Source: Vannielia litorea (GTDB lineage Bacteria; Pseudomonadota; Alphaproteobacteria; Rhodobacterales; Rhodobacteraceae). From it: DNA of 64,000 nt. The position numbers and the translations under genes are program-made. The stretch is taken from the NCBI RefSeq assembly GCF_900142295.1, contig NZ_FSRL01000001.1:2604001-2668000 (forward strand). Reading direction: 5' to 3'. The stretch's first letter is position 1; each line of letters starts with the position of its first letter. Below the pieces are notes generated by a model. The model worked only from the letters and a program-made list of their open reading frames with translations. It searched no databases and was not told the origin of the DNA. This document shows, piece by piece, positions 1-7,593 of this stretch.

Positions 1-510
1 GAGCCGGGGGCCGGTGACGAGGTTGCGGGCGATCTGAAGCCGCTGCTGCATCCCGCCCGAAAACGCGCGGGGCCGGTCGTCGATCCGGTCTTCGGTGATC
101 TCCACCCGGCCCAGCCAGTCGGTCGCCGTCTCGCGGATCTGGCCGTAGTGCCGTGCGCCCACCGCCATCAGCCGCTCGCCCACGTTGCCCCCCGCGCTCA
201 CGCTCATACGGAGCCCGTCCCGCGGGTTCTGATGGACAAAGGCCCAATCGGTGCGCCCCAGCATCCGCCGCTCCGGCTCGCTCATGGTCACCGTGTCGCG
301 CGGGCCGTCGGCGCGGGTGTCAAAGATCACCTCGCCCCGATCCGGGGTCAGATGCCCGGCAAGGCAGGAGAGCAGGGTGGACTTGCCGGAGCCACTCTCC
401 CCCACGATGCCCATCACCTCGCCCGGATAGAGATCGAAGCTGACATCGGTGCAGCCGATGCGCGTGCCGTAGGTCTTGCGGATATCCCGGACCGAAAGCA
501 GGGGCGTCAT
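1..510 (-). CDS. phnK: PhnK, C-P lyase complex ATP-binding protein (3' end beyond the window)
   Basis: ABC-type ATPase that docks on the PhnGHIJ core of carbon-phosphorus lyase in the cytoplasm; it is not a transporter subunit. The N-terminal 170 residues are visible. They hold a Walker A at residues 37-45 (GESGSGKST) and, close to the left edge, the ABC signature FSGGMQQR followed by LQIARNL, which is the usual PhnK form. The ATG overlaps the phnJ stop as ATGA, so it is the last visible gene of the translationally coupled phnG-H-I-J-K run. A dipeptide-transporter ATPase would look similar, but the position directly after phnJ decides the call. phnL and the remaining genes, if present, lie outside the window. 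Confidence 0.95.
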   Translation of the reverse strand, partial: MTPLLSVRDIRKTYGTRIGCTDVSFDLYPGEVMGIVGESGSGKSTLLSCLAGHLTPDRGEVIFDTRADGPRDTVTMSEPERRMLGRTDWAFVHQNPRDGLRMSVSAGGNVGERLMAVGARHYGQIRETATDWLGRVEITEDRIDDRPRAFSGGMQQRLQIARNLVTGPRL

Positions 511-1337
511 GCGGCGTCCTCCTGCCGTGAGACACAATAGTCGGTATCGGAACACACGAACATCCTGGCCCCCGCGTCGTCGGTGATGATCTCATCGAGA
601 TAGGTGTCGGACGCGCCGCACAGGGCGCAGTCATGCGGGGCCTTGCCCGCCACGAAGGGATGATCCTCGAAATCGAGGCTCACCACGCGGCTGTAGGGCG
701 GGATCGCGTAGATCCGCTGCTCGCGGCCCGCACCGAAGAGCTGGATCGCGGCCATCTCCATCTTGGGGTTGTCGAACTTGGGGATGGGCGAGGGGTCCAT
801 CACGTAGCGGCCCTCTACCTTGACCGGGTAGGCATAGGCAGTGGCGATCTCGCCGTGGCGCGCGATGTCTTCGTAGAGCTTGACGTGCATCAGCCCGTAG
901 TCCTCCAGCGCATGCATCCGCCGCGTCTCGGTTTCGCGCGGCTCCAGAAACCGCAGCGGCTCCGGGATCGGCACCTGGTAGACCAGGATCTGCCCCTCGG
1001 TGAGCGGGGTCTCGGGAATCCGGTGGCGGGTCTGGATCACCGTGGCCTCGGCTGTGCGCTCCGTCGTCTCCACCCCCGCTGTCCGCTCGAAGAACTTGCG
1101 GATGGAGACCGCGTTCGTGGTGTCGTCCGCACCCTGGTCGATCACCTTGAACCGGTCGTCGGGGGTGAGGCAGGCCGCGCTCACCTGCACGCCGCCGGTG
1201 CCCCAGCCATAGGGCATGGGCATCTCGCGCGAGGCGAAGGGCACCTGGTAGCCGGGAATCGCGATGCCTTTCAGGATCGCGCGGCGGATCATCCGCTTGG
1301 TCTCCTCGTCGAGATAGGCAAAGGTGTAGTCGCTCAT
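507..1337 (-). CDS. phnJ: PhnJ, carbon-phosphorus lyase catalytic subunit
   Basis: Radical-SAM subunit that cleaves the C-P bond of 5-phosphoribosyl 1-alkylphosphonate, releasing the alkane and the cyclic ribose phosphate. The 276-residue product has four C-terminal cysteines at C237, C240, C262 and C268. Their spacing (CxxC, 21 residues, C, 5 residues, C) equals that of the E. coli enzyme, whose cysteines bind the Fe-S cluster and supply the thiyl radical. The ATG overlaps the phnI stop and the stop overlaps the phnK start, both as ATGA. Length and conservation indicate an intact enzyme. Confidence 0.97.
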   Translation of the reverse strand: MSDYTFAYLDEETKRMIRRAILKGIAIPGYQVPFASREMPMPYGWGTGGVQVSAACLTPDDRFKVIDQGADDTTNAVSIRKFFERTAGVETTERTAEATVIQTRHRIPETPLTEGQILVYQVPIPEPLRFLEPRETETRRMHALEDYGLMHVKLYEDIARHGEIATAYAYPVKVEGRYVMDPSPIPKFDNPKMEMAAIQLFGAGREQRIYAIPPYSRVVSLDFEDHPFVAGKAPHDCALCGASDTYLDEIITDDAGARMFVCSDTDYCVSRQEDAA

Positions 1338-2422
1338 TCCGCCGCCTCCTTGTGCTGCGCCGCCTGCGCCTCGGCGCGCAGCCTGCGCACCAGCTCCAGC
1401 TCGGCCTGGAAATCCACGTAATGCGGCAGCTTTATGTGCTCCAGAAAGCCGGTGGCCTGGATGTTGTCGCTATGCGCGATCACGAACTCCTCGTCCTGCG
1501 CGGGGGCGCCGAGGTTGTCTTCGCCCAGTTCCTCCCAGCGCAGCGCGCGATCTACCAGCGCCATAGCAATGGCCTTGCGCTCGGTCTGGCCAAAGACGAG
1601 GCCATAGCCCCGGGTAAACTGCGGCGGCTCGGTCCGGGAGCCGGTGAACTGGTTCACCGTCTCGCACTCCGTCAGCACCACCTCGCCGATCTCCACCGCG
1701 AAGCCCAGCTCGGGGATCTCCACTTCCACCGGCACCGCGCCGATCCGCAGCTCGCCCACGAAGGGGTGGTTGCGGCCATAGCCGCGCTGGGTCGAATAGG
1801 CCATCGACAGCACAAAGCCCTCGTCCCCCCGGGTCAGCGCCTGAAGGCGCAGCGGGCGCCCTGCCGGAAACTCCAGTGGCGCGCGGGTGAGGTCGGGCGG
1901 GGTCTCGTCGCCTGCCTCCTCCTGCTGGATCAGCCCGTCGCGGCTCAGCATCTCGGTGATGCGCGGCATGGGGGCCGCCTCGCCCGGCGCCTCCCGCGCC
2001 ACCGGCGGCTCGCCCTCGGCAGCCAGCGCAAAGTCGATCAGCCGGTGGGTGTAGTCGAAGGTCGGGCCCAGCACCTGCCCGCCGGGGGCATCCTTGAACG
2101 TCGCACTGATGCGCCGGTCGCAGGCCATCTCGCCGGTCTCCATCGGACTGGCCGAGCCGAAGCGCGGCAGGGTTGTCCGGTAGGCCCGGATCAGGAAGAT
2201 CGCCTCGATCAGGTCGCCCCGCGCCTGCTTGATCGCCAGCGCGGCCAGGTCGGGGTCATAAAGCGAGCCCTCCGCCATCACCCGGTTCACCGCCAGCGCC
2301 ATCTGCTCGCGGATCTGCGCCACGCTCAGCTCGGGCACCGCCACATCGCCGCGCCGCTCCTCGGCCAGCCAGGCGTGGGCCGCATCAATCGCCCGTTCGC
2401 CGCCCTTTACCGCAACATACAT
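1334..2422 (-). CDS. phnI: PhnI, C-P lyase core complex nucleosidase subunit
   Basis: PhnI, with PhnG, PhnH and PhnL, swaps adenine of ATP for the phosphonate, giving alpha-D-ribose 1-methylphosphonate 5-triphosphate; PhnI alone is a nucleosidase. The 362-residue length is normal for the family. The product opens MYVAVKGGERAID and carries the family-typical stretches around LPRFGSASPMETGEM and YGLVFGQTERKAIAMALVDR. It starts 4 nt after the phnH stop and overlaps phnJ by 4 nt, so the core subunits are probably made in fixed ratio. Confidence 0.97.
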   Translation of the reverse strand: MYVAVKGGERAIDAAHAWLAEERRGDVAVPELSVAQIREQMALAVNRVMAEGSLYDPDLAALAIKQARGDLIEAIFLIRAYRTTLPRFGSASPMETGEMACDRRISATFKDAPGGQVLGPTFDYTHRLIDFALAAEGEPPVAREAPGEAAPMPRITEMLSRDGLIQQEEAGDETPPDLTRAPLEFPAGRPLRLQALTRGDEGFVLSMAYSTQRGYGRNHPFVGELRIGAVPVEVEIPELGFAVEIGEVVLTECETVNQFTGSRTEPPQFTRGYGLVFGQTERKAIAMALVDRALRWEELGEDNLGAPAQDEEFVIAHSDNIQATGFLEHIKLPHYVDFQAELELVRRLRAEAQAAQHKEAAE

Positions 2423-2426
2423 GGCA

Positions 2427-2987
2427 CTACCCCTCCACCCGCGTGCTGCGCGGCAGGCCGGCCAGCCGGTCGCCCGCGCAGAAGATGAAATCCAACCCGA
2501 GCGGAAACTGCGCCCGGTTCACCCGGAAGGCGTCCACCTCGGGCAGCGACAGATGCGCCTCGTGCGCGATCCCGGGGCCGGTGAGCCTGGCGCCCAGGGT
2601 GTCCAGCCGCGCCACCTCCACGACCAGCGTGGCCGAGCGGTCGGGGTACTCCGGCGTGCCCGGCGCATAGGCCCCGAGTGGCCCCAGCGCCGCCCAGCCG
2701 CCGAAGGCGAACATGGCCGCGCCACGCGCCACCACAGGCGCACCGGTGTGAAAGGCCAGCCACTGGCGCAGGCCCGGGCTGTCCACGTCCTCGGCCAGAA
2801 ACACCGGCGTGGTGCCATCGACCAGCGTCAGCGCCACCACCGAGGCGGCAACCGAGAGCCCCGGCGCCTGCGCACCTGTCACCGCCTCGATCCGCCCGGG
2901 CCGCGCCATCGCTTCCAGCACCGCGCGAAAGGCATGCGCGGCCTCGACCGGCGCATCGGTAAAACCGCCTTCGAGCACCTGGCTCAT
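2427..2987 (-). CDS. phnH: PhnH, C-P lyase core complex subunit
   Basis: PhnH (186 residues, usual length about 190) is a PLP-transferase-like fold without PLP and a structural member of the PhnGHIJ core. Recognised from the N-terminal GFTDAPVEAAHAFRAVLEAM and MARPGRIE segments and the C-terminal GLDFIFCAGDRLAGLPRSTR, all hallmark PhnH stretches. Its ATG overlaps the phnG stop (ATGA) and four bases separate it from phnI, consistent with one polycistronic unit. Confidence 0.96.
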   Translation of the reverse strand: MSQVLEGGFTDAPVEAAHAFRAVLEAMARPGRIEAVTGAQAPGLSVAASVVALTLVDGTTPVFLAEDVDSPGLRQWLAFHTGAPVVARGAAMFAFGGWAALGPLGAYAPGTPEYPDRSATLVVEVARLDTLGARLTGPGIAHEAHLSLPEVDAFRVNRAQFPLGLDFIFCAGDRLAGLPRSTRVEG

Positions 2988-3424
2988 GCGTCCTCTCCCC
3001 TGACCAGCGTGAAGAACTCAACCTTGGTGGCCGCCGCCCGGGCTGCGCGAGCCTTGCGCGCCTCGGCCCGGGCCGCGGCCAGGGGGTCAAGCACCAGGCG
3101 CCTGACATCGCCCGCCCGCCCCGTCTGCATCAGCGCATCGCAGAGCGCCGCCCGCTCGGCATGCCCCTTGTCGCGGCCCTGCACCCAGGCATGGCCCACC
3201 TCGCCGCTCTCCAGCCTCAGCGCACAGCGCGTCACCGTGATTTCTCCGAGGTTGAAGGGCGCGCCGGTGCCGCCCATCCGGCCCGGCACCATCACTCCGC
3301 CCACCTGCGGCGCCCGCAGCCAGCTGAAGCCGGGCAAGGCGCCCAGCGCCTCCACCGCCGCCGCCAGGGCCGCCGGTTTGGCGGTGGCCAGGGTGCCCAT
3401 CCAATCCTTGCGTGTTTCGCTCAT
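2984..3424 (-). CDS. phnG: PhnG, C-P lyase core complex subunit
   Basis: First gene of the C-P lyase operon; PhnG forms the hexameric PhnG2H2I2J2 core. The ATG at 3424 (MSETRKDWMGTLATA, 146 residues) is preferred over the longer frame opening at 3460, because PhnG proteins begin shortly before the RxxWMxxLA motif and the extra 12 codons lie inside the putative operator. The conserved RGDKGHAERAALCDAL-like segment appears here as GRDKGHAERAALCDAL. Transcribed away from phnF across a 103-bp regulatory region. Confidence 0.95.
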   Translation of the reverse strand: MSETRKDWMGTLATAKPAALAAAVEALGALPGFSWLRAPQVGGVMVPGRMGGTGAPFNLGEITVTRCALRLESGEVGHAWVQGRDKGHAERAALCDALMQTGRAGDVRRLVLDPLAAARAEARKARAARAAATKVEFFTLVRGEDA

Positions 3425-3440
3425 GAGACAACTTGCCGAT

Positions 3441-3468
3441 TTGTCGAGATATCTATACAACTAGACAA
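3441..3468. promoter_or_regulatory. Candidate PhnF (HutC-type GntR) operator
   Basis: AT-rich patch in an otherwise GC-rich phnG-phnF intergenic region. It contains the palindrome TCTATACAACTAGA (3452-3465) nested inside 5-bp arms TTGTC (3441-3445) and GACAA (3464-3468). On the minus strand, TTGTATAGAT matches seven of the eight core positions of the published HutC-subfamily operator consensus yGTMTAKACNy, and TTGTCTAGTT is a weaker tandem copy 8 bp away. It lies 17-44 bp upstream of the phnG ATG and 60-87 bp upstream of the phnF ATG, so a bound repressor could cover both promoters. Operator identity is inferred, not demonstrated. Confidence 0.55.
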
Positions 3469-3507
3469 ATAATAGGCCCGAGGCGCCCCTGCGTCCAGCG
3501 CCGTTTC

Positions 3508-3525
3508 ATGAAGTTTCGGTAACAG
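3508..3525 (-). promoter_or_regulatory. Candidate PHO box upstream of the phnG operon
   Basis: Minus strand reads CTGTTAC, four bases, ACTTCAT: two 7-mers at 11-bp spacing, compared with the alphaproteobacterial PhoB consensus CTGTCAT-N4-CTGTCAT. Nine of 14 informative positions agree. The site sits about 84 bp upstream of the phnG ATG and immediately before the phnF ATG. The match is modest and PhoB control is inferred from the pathway and from a second, better-spaced site before phnC. Confidence 0.4.
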
Positions 3526-3527
3526 CC

Positions 3528-4268
3528 ATGGCCCGCACCCCCGCGCGAACCCCCGTCTGGAAGTCTATCGCCGCCACCCTCGAAGGCGAAATCGCCCAGG
3601 GCCTCTACCGCGCGGGCGAGAAGCTGCCCACCGAGGCCGCGCTTGCCGCCCGTTTCGGGGTCAACCGCCACACCGTGCGCCGCGCGCTCGGCGCGATGGC
3701 CGAGGCCGGGGTCGTCCGCTCCCGGCGCGGCTCGGGCGTCTTCGTCGAGGCCCCGCCCACCGAATACCCCATCGGCCGCCGCGTGCGCTTTCACCAGAAC
3801 ATCCGCGCCTCGGGCCGCCTGCCCGAAAAGCGCGTGCTGCGGGTCGAGACCCGCCCGCCGACCGAGGCCGAGGCGGCCGCCCTCGGCCTCGCGCCCGAGG
3901 CGCTGGTGGTGGTCTACGAGGGCCTCTCGCTGTCATCCGGCACGCCCATCGCCCATTTCACCTCCACCTTCCCCGCCGCCCGCTTTCCCGGTCTCGCCGC
4001 GCGCCTCGCCGAGACCTCCTCCGTCACCGAGGCGCTCCGGCTCGAGGGCCTCGCCGACTACATCCGCGCCGAAACCCGCCTCACCGCCGAGCGGGCCAGC
4101 CCCACCCAGGCCCTGCACCTTAGGCTCCGCGAGGGCGATCCGCTGCTCAAGACAACCGGGCTGAACCGCGACCTCGAGGGCCATCCGGTGGAACACGGCG
4201 AAACCTGGTTCGCCGGCGACCGGGTGGTTCTGACGGTGGCCCACGATGCGCCCGCCGAGGCGCAATGA
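3528..4268 (+). CDS. phnF: PhnF, GntR/HutC-family regulator of phosphonate genes
   Basis: 246-residue transcription factor: an N-terminal winged helix (about residues 8-75, with IAQGLYRAGEKLPTEAALAARF and NRHTVRRALGAM, the GntR recognition helix) followed by a UTRA ligand-binding domain (about 95-235, including YEGLSLSSGTPIAHFTSTFP and EHGETWFAGDRV). Divergent from phnG and followed 94 bp later by phnM on the same strand. By family precedent it represses phn genes until a phosphonate or phosphate-linked ligand binds; the ligand here is not known. Confidence 0.93.
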   Translation: MARTPARTPVWKSIAATLEGEIAQGLYRAGEKLPTEAALAARFGVNRHTVRRALGAMAEAGVVRSRRGSGVFVEAPPTEYPIGRRVRFHQNIRASGRLPEKRVLRVETRPPTEAEAAALGLAPEALVVVYEGLSLSSGTPIAHFTSTFPAARFPGLAARLAETSSVTEALRLEGLADYIRAETRLTAERASPTQALHLRLREGDPLLKTTGLNRDLEGHPVEHGETWFAGDRVVLTVAHDAPAEAQ

Positions 4269-4362
4269 TCCGCCAGTGTGCGGGAATCGTTAACCTTTCC
4301 GTCACGCTGCCGATACAATGCCGCGGCAGACTGGCAGCAAATCCGAGAGCAGGCAGACCCGC

Positions 4363-5547
4363 ATGACACGCCCCCTCCCTCCCCTGCGCCTCACCCACGG
4401 CGCGGTGCTGACCGGCCCGACGCTCGAAGAGCGCGCCCTGACGCTGGCCTGCGGACGCCTCACCGAAGGCCCCGCGCCCGAGGTCGACCTTTCGGGCTAC
4501 CTCGTGCTCCCCGGCATCATCGACCTGCACGGCGACGGGTTCGAGCACCAGATCGCGCCGCGCAGCTCGGCCCAGCTCCCGCTTGCCCCGGCACTCTCCG
4601 CCGTCGACCGCGACGCCGCCGCCCATGGCGTCACCACCCTCTGGCTCGCCCAGGGCTGGAGCTGGGAGGGCGGCCGCCGCGACCCCGACTTCGCCGAGGC
4701 ACTGCTGGCGGCGCTCTCCGAGGTGCGCCCGAGCCTGCTCACCGACATGCGCGTTCAACTCCGCTGCGAAACCCACATGCCCGAGAGCGCCGAGCGGATG
4801 CTCGCCGCGATCCGCCGCTGGGGTATCGACTACGTGGTCTTCAACAACCACATGCAGGAGGCAGAGCTCTGGCTCGCCGAGCGACCGCAGGCGCTGGCCT
4901 CCTGGGCCGAAAAGCGCGGCCAGACCGTCGAGGCCTTCACCGCCCGCATCCTCGCCGCCCGCGATGCCGCGCCCCGTGTGCCGCGCCACCTGTGCAACCT
5001 CGCCCGCGCCTTCGACGACCTCGGCCTGCGCTACGGCTCCCACGACGACCCGGATGGCGAGACCCGCGAGCGGATGCACATCCTCGGCGCCACCATCTGC
5101 GAGTTTCCCACCCATGCCTCCGCGGCCAAGGTGGCCCGTGCCAACGGCGACCCGGTGCTGATGGGGGCGCCCAACGTGGTGCGCGGCGGCTCGCAGTCGG
5201 GCGGTGTCTCGGCCCGGAGCCTCGTGGCCCGCGGCCTCTGCGACGCGCTGGTGAGCGACTACCACCTGCCCTGCCTCGCCGCCGCCGCCTGGGCGCTGGC
5301 CGATGCGGGCACCCTGCCCTTCCACGCCGCCTGGGAGCTGATCTCGACCCGCCCAGCCGCCATCATGGGCCTGAACGACCGCGGCCACCTCTCCGATGGC
5401 ACGCGGGCCGACCTGGTGATCGTCGAGGCCGAAAGCCGCCGGATCGAGGCCACCTTCTGCGCCGGCCGGCTGGCTCACCTCTCCGGCGCGCTCGCGGCGC
5501 GGTTTCTCGCCCGCCCAGAGGCCGCGCGCGCCCTGGCCGCCGAATAG
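4363..5547 (+). CDS. phnM: PhnM, alpha-D-ribose 1-methylphosphonate 5-triphosphate diphosphatase
   Basis: Amidohydrolase-superfamily enzyme that releases pyrophosphate from the PhnGHI product before PhnJ acts. 394 residues from the ATG at 4363; a frame opening 45 bp earlier adds only a non-conserved leader. The metal site begins with DLHGDGFEH (54-62), and VFNNHMQEA, FPTHASAA, NVVRGGSQSGGVSA and SDYHLP are all PhnM-typical segments. Downstream of phnF on the same strand and convergent with the acyltransferase gene. Confidence 0.95.
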   Translation: MTRPLPPLRLTHGAVLTGPTLEERALTLACGRLTEGPAPEVDLSGYLVLPGIIDLHGDGFEHQIAPRSSAQLPLAPALSAVDRDAAAHGVTTLWLAQGWSWEGGRRDPDFAEALLAALSEVRPSLLTDMRVQLRCETHMPESAERMLAAIRRWGIDYVVFNNHMQEAELWLAERPQALASWAEKRGQTVEAFTARILAARDAAPRVPRHLCNLARAFDDLGLRYGSHDDPDGETRERMHILGATICEFPTHASAAKVARANGDPVLMGAPNVVRGGSQSGGVSARSLVARGLCDALVSDYHLPCLAAAAWALADAGTLPFHAAWELISTRPAAIMGLNDRGHLSDGTRADLVIVEAESRRIEATFCAGRLAHLSGALAARFLARPEAARALAAE

Positions 5548-5571
5548 CCCGCAGGGCGGTCGCTGCACCCC

Positions 5572-6183
5572 TCACGCGTATTTCTCCAGAAAGGCCTCCG
5601 CGCTCAGGGTGCGAAAATCGCCCAGCGCCGCCCGGATCGCCTCATGCGACCAGTGCCACCAGGCCAGCGCCATGAGCCGCTCGGCCACCGCCTCGGGCTG
5701 CCGCCGCCGCAGCACCCGCGCCGGGTTGCCCGCGACGATCACATAGGGCGCCACGTCCCTTGTCACGATCGCGCCCGCGGCAACCACGGCCCCATGCCCC
5801 ACGGTGACCTCGGGCTTCACCATCGCACCGTGGCCGATCCAGGTGTCATGCCCGACCACGGCCCGCCGCGCCCGCCGCCGCTCGAACCATTCGGCATCGT
5901 CCTCCGCATCCTCCCAGAGCGCGGCCGAGCGATACATGAAGTGATGCAGCGAGGCCCGGTCCAGCGGATGATCGGTTGCGCCCACACGGACGAAACTGGC
6001 GATATTGGCGAACTTTCCCACGGATGCGTTGGCGATGTCGCAATAGCGGTCGCAGTAGGCGTAGTCGCCGAACTCCGACCACGCCACCCGGCTGCCCCGC
6101 TTGACCTCGCAGAAACGGCCGAAGCTGGAACCCTCGATATCGCAGTCGGGCTCGATCACCGGCTCCTGTTCAGACAGCCGCAT
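5572..6183 (-). CDS. Hexapeptide-repeat acyltransferase of the phosphonate cluster (DapH/PhnO-like type)
   Basis: 203-residue left-handed beta-helix protein. Hexapeptide repeats run through residues 8-75 and resume at VVGHDTWIGHGAMVKPEVTV and HGAVVAAGAIVTRDVAPY, ending with AGNPARVLRRR, the xenobiotic/chloramphenicol acetyltransferase signature; His in the DHPLDRASLHHF loop is the likely catalytic region. Proteins of this type are repeatedly found in C-P lyase clusters (TIGR03308-like), where an N- or O-acetylation of aminophosphonates has been proposed. It follows the phnE genes on the same strand after a 105-bp AT-rich leader. Substrate unknown. Confidence 0.85.
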   Translation of the reverse strand: MRLSEQEPVIEPDCDIEGSSFGRFCEVKRGSRVAWSEFGDYAYCDRYCDIANASVGKFANIASFVRVGATDHPLDRASLHHFMYRSAALWEDAEDDAEWFERRRARRAVVGHDTWIGHGAMVKPEVTVGHGAVVAAGAIVTRDVAPYVIVAGNPARVLRRRQPEAVAERLMALAWWHWSHEAIRAALGDFRTLSAEAFLEKYA

Positions 6184-6209
6184 GCCGCCCCAAGGAAAAG
6201 TCTTGGTCA

Positions 6210-6264
6210 GGAATTTTCCGACCCCCGGAATTTTCAGGAAAATCTTGTCCGCGCAGAAGAATTC
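6210..6264. promoter_or_regulatory. AT-rich cluster of GGAATTTTC palindromes
   Basis: Within the 105 bp between phnE and the acyltransferase gene lie GGAATTTTCC (6210-6219), GGAATTTTC (6227-6235), the inverted GGAAAATC (6237-6244) and the palindrome AGAATTCT (6257-6264). Such AT-rich repeated symmetry is exceptional for this window. It is placed 27-81 bp upstream of the acyltransferase ATG, so an operator or internal promoter is plausible; the cognate protein cannot be named. Confidence 0.35.
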
Positions 6265-6288
6265 TCGCGCAAGTTCCTGGCTGCACCC

Positions 6289-7593
6289 TCACTCACCCTT
6301 GATCAGCCGCCGCCGCAGCCAGCCCGAGAGGCTGTCCATCAGCATCACCGTCAGCACGATCAGAACGATGTAATAGGTCACCTCTTCCCAGTCCTTCTGG
6401 GTGATCATCGCCTGCGTCAGCAAGAGCCCGATGCCGCCGCCGGTGATCGCCCCGATGATCGTGGCGCTGCGGGTGTTGGACTCGAGGAAGTAGAGCACCT
6501 GGCTCAGCAGCACCGGCGCCACCTGCGGGATCACCCCGAACCGGTAGCGATGGGTCCGCGCCGCGCCCGTGCTGGCTACACCCTCGATCTGCTTGCCGTC
6601 CACGTTCTCCAGGGCCTCCGAGAACATCTTGCCGAAACTCCCGGTGTCGGTGAACAGGATCGCAAGCGCCCCGGTCAATGGCCCCGGCCCGAAGGCGCGG
6701 CTGAGAACGATGGTCCAGATCAGACCGTCCACTCCGCGCAGAAAGTCGAAGACCCGGCGGAAGGCAAAGCGCACCGTCCGCAGTGGGGCAAAGTTCTTCG
6801 CCGCCATGAAGGCGACCGGCAGGGCAATGAGCGCCGCGCCGAAGGTGCCGAGGAAGGCCATCAGCACGGTCTCGAACATCGCCCAGGCCACCGCCGCATG
6901 CATCCACATCGGGTTCTGCCAGAAGTCGTGCCACGCCCCGGCAATGTTGCCGCGCGCCGGGTCGATCTGGGCCCCGAACAGGATGCGGCCGAGCCCCTGC
7001 CCGTGATAGGGGCTGTCGAGGGTGAAGAAGAACAGCTCCCACCCGCCGAAGTAGCGGAACACCTCGCTCCGCGACCGGGTGAAGGTGAGCCGCGCCCCAG
7101 GCAGGGTCACCTGGAGCCGGGTTCCGGAGACCGAAACATAATCGGGATAGGGCGCGTCGAGGTTGGTCACCACGCTGCGCCCCTCCAGCCACGCCTCGAT
7201 CGTGCGCTCGCCCGGAATGACGAACTGCACCGCATTGCCGGGCAGAAAGCGCACCTCTCGCCCCTGCCCGAGCTCGATGACGGCAACCTCGCCTTCACCG
7301 CTCACCCATTGGGGCCGCTGGCCCTCGGGGTAGGCCCCCTTGCGCTCGCCCTCCACCGCATAGCTCAGCTCGCCGTTGCGGTTGTCGCGGGTCACATGGG
7401 TCTTGTAGCTCCAGGTGTCGCGGAGCAGGATCTGCGCGTTCTCCGGTCGGGCCCGCTCGACCAGGCCGGGCATGTCGAAGGCAAAGAAGATGTAGCCGAA
7501 ATAGAGCAGGATCAGCCCCGGCACGGCGAAGGCCACGAGCTTCTTGCGGCCGACGATCCGGTCCGCCTCGGCGTAGCGTGCAGCAAGTTCCAT
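6289..7593 (-). CDS. phnE: PhnE, phosphonate ABC transporter permease (long form)
   Basis: Inner-membrane permease of the PhnCDE importer. At 434 residues it is much longer than the roughly 260-residue E. coli protein. After a first membrane helix (about residues 18-40) there is an insert of about 170 residues with predicted beta-type, extracytoplasmic character (SYKTHVTRDNRNGELSYAVE onward). The usual permease core follows, ending in an EAA-type loop (EALENVDGKQIEGVASTG). The ATG overlaps the stop of the upstream phnE by one base, implying a heterodimeric channel. Such a long partner is known in alphaproteobacterial phn operons; the role of the insert is unknown. Confidence 0.93.
   Translation of the reverse strand: MELAARYAEADRIVGRKKLVAFAVPGLILLYFGYIFFAFDMPGLVERARPENAQILLRDTWSYKTHVTRDNRNGELSYAVEGERKGAYPEGQRPQWVSGEGEVAVIELGQGREVRFLPGNAVQFVIPGERTIEAWLEGRSVVTNLDAPYPDYVSVSGTRLQVTLPGARLTFTRSRSEVFRYFGGWELFFFTLDSPYHGQGLGRILFGAQIDPARGNIAGAWHDFWQNPMWMHAAVAWAMFETVLMAFLGTFGAALIALPVAFMAAKNFAPLRTVRFAFRRVFDFLRGVDGLIWTIVLSRAFGPGPLTGALAILFTDTGSFGKMFSEALENVDGKQIEGVASTGAARTHRYRFGVIPQVAPVLLSQVLYFLESNTRSATIIGAITGGGIGLLLTQAMITQKDWEEVTYYIVLIVLTVMLMDSLSGWLRRRLIKGE

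Noticed and set aside
4269..4362. Third PHO box before phnM (CCGTCAC, 4 bases, CCGATAC)
   Set aside because: Only the first half-site resembles the consensus; the second matches at three of seven positions.
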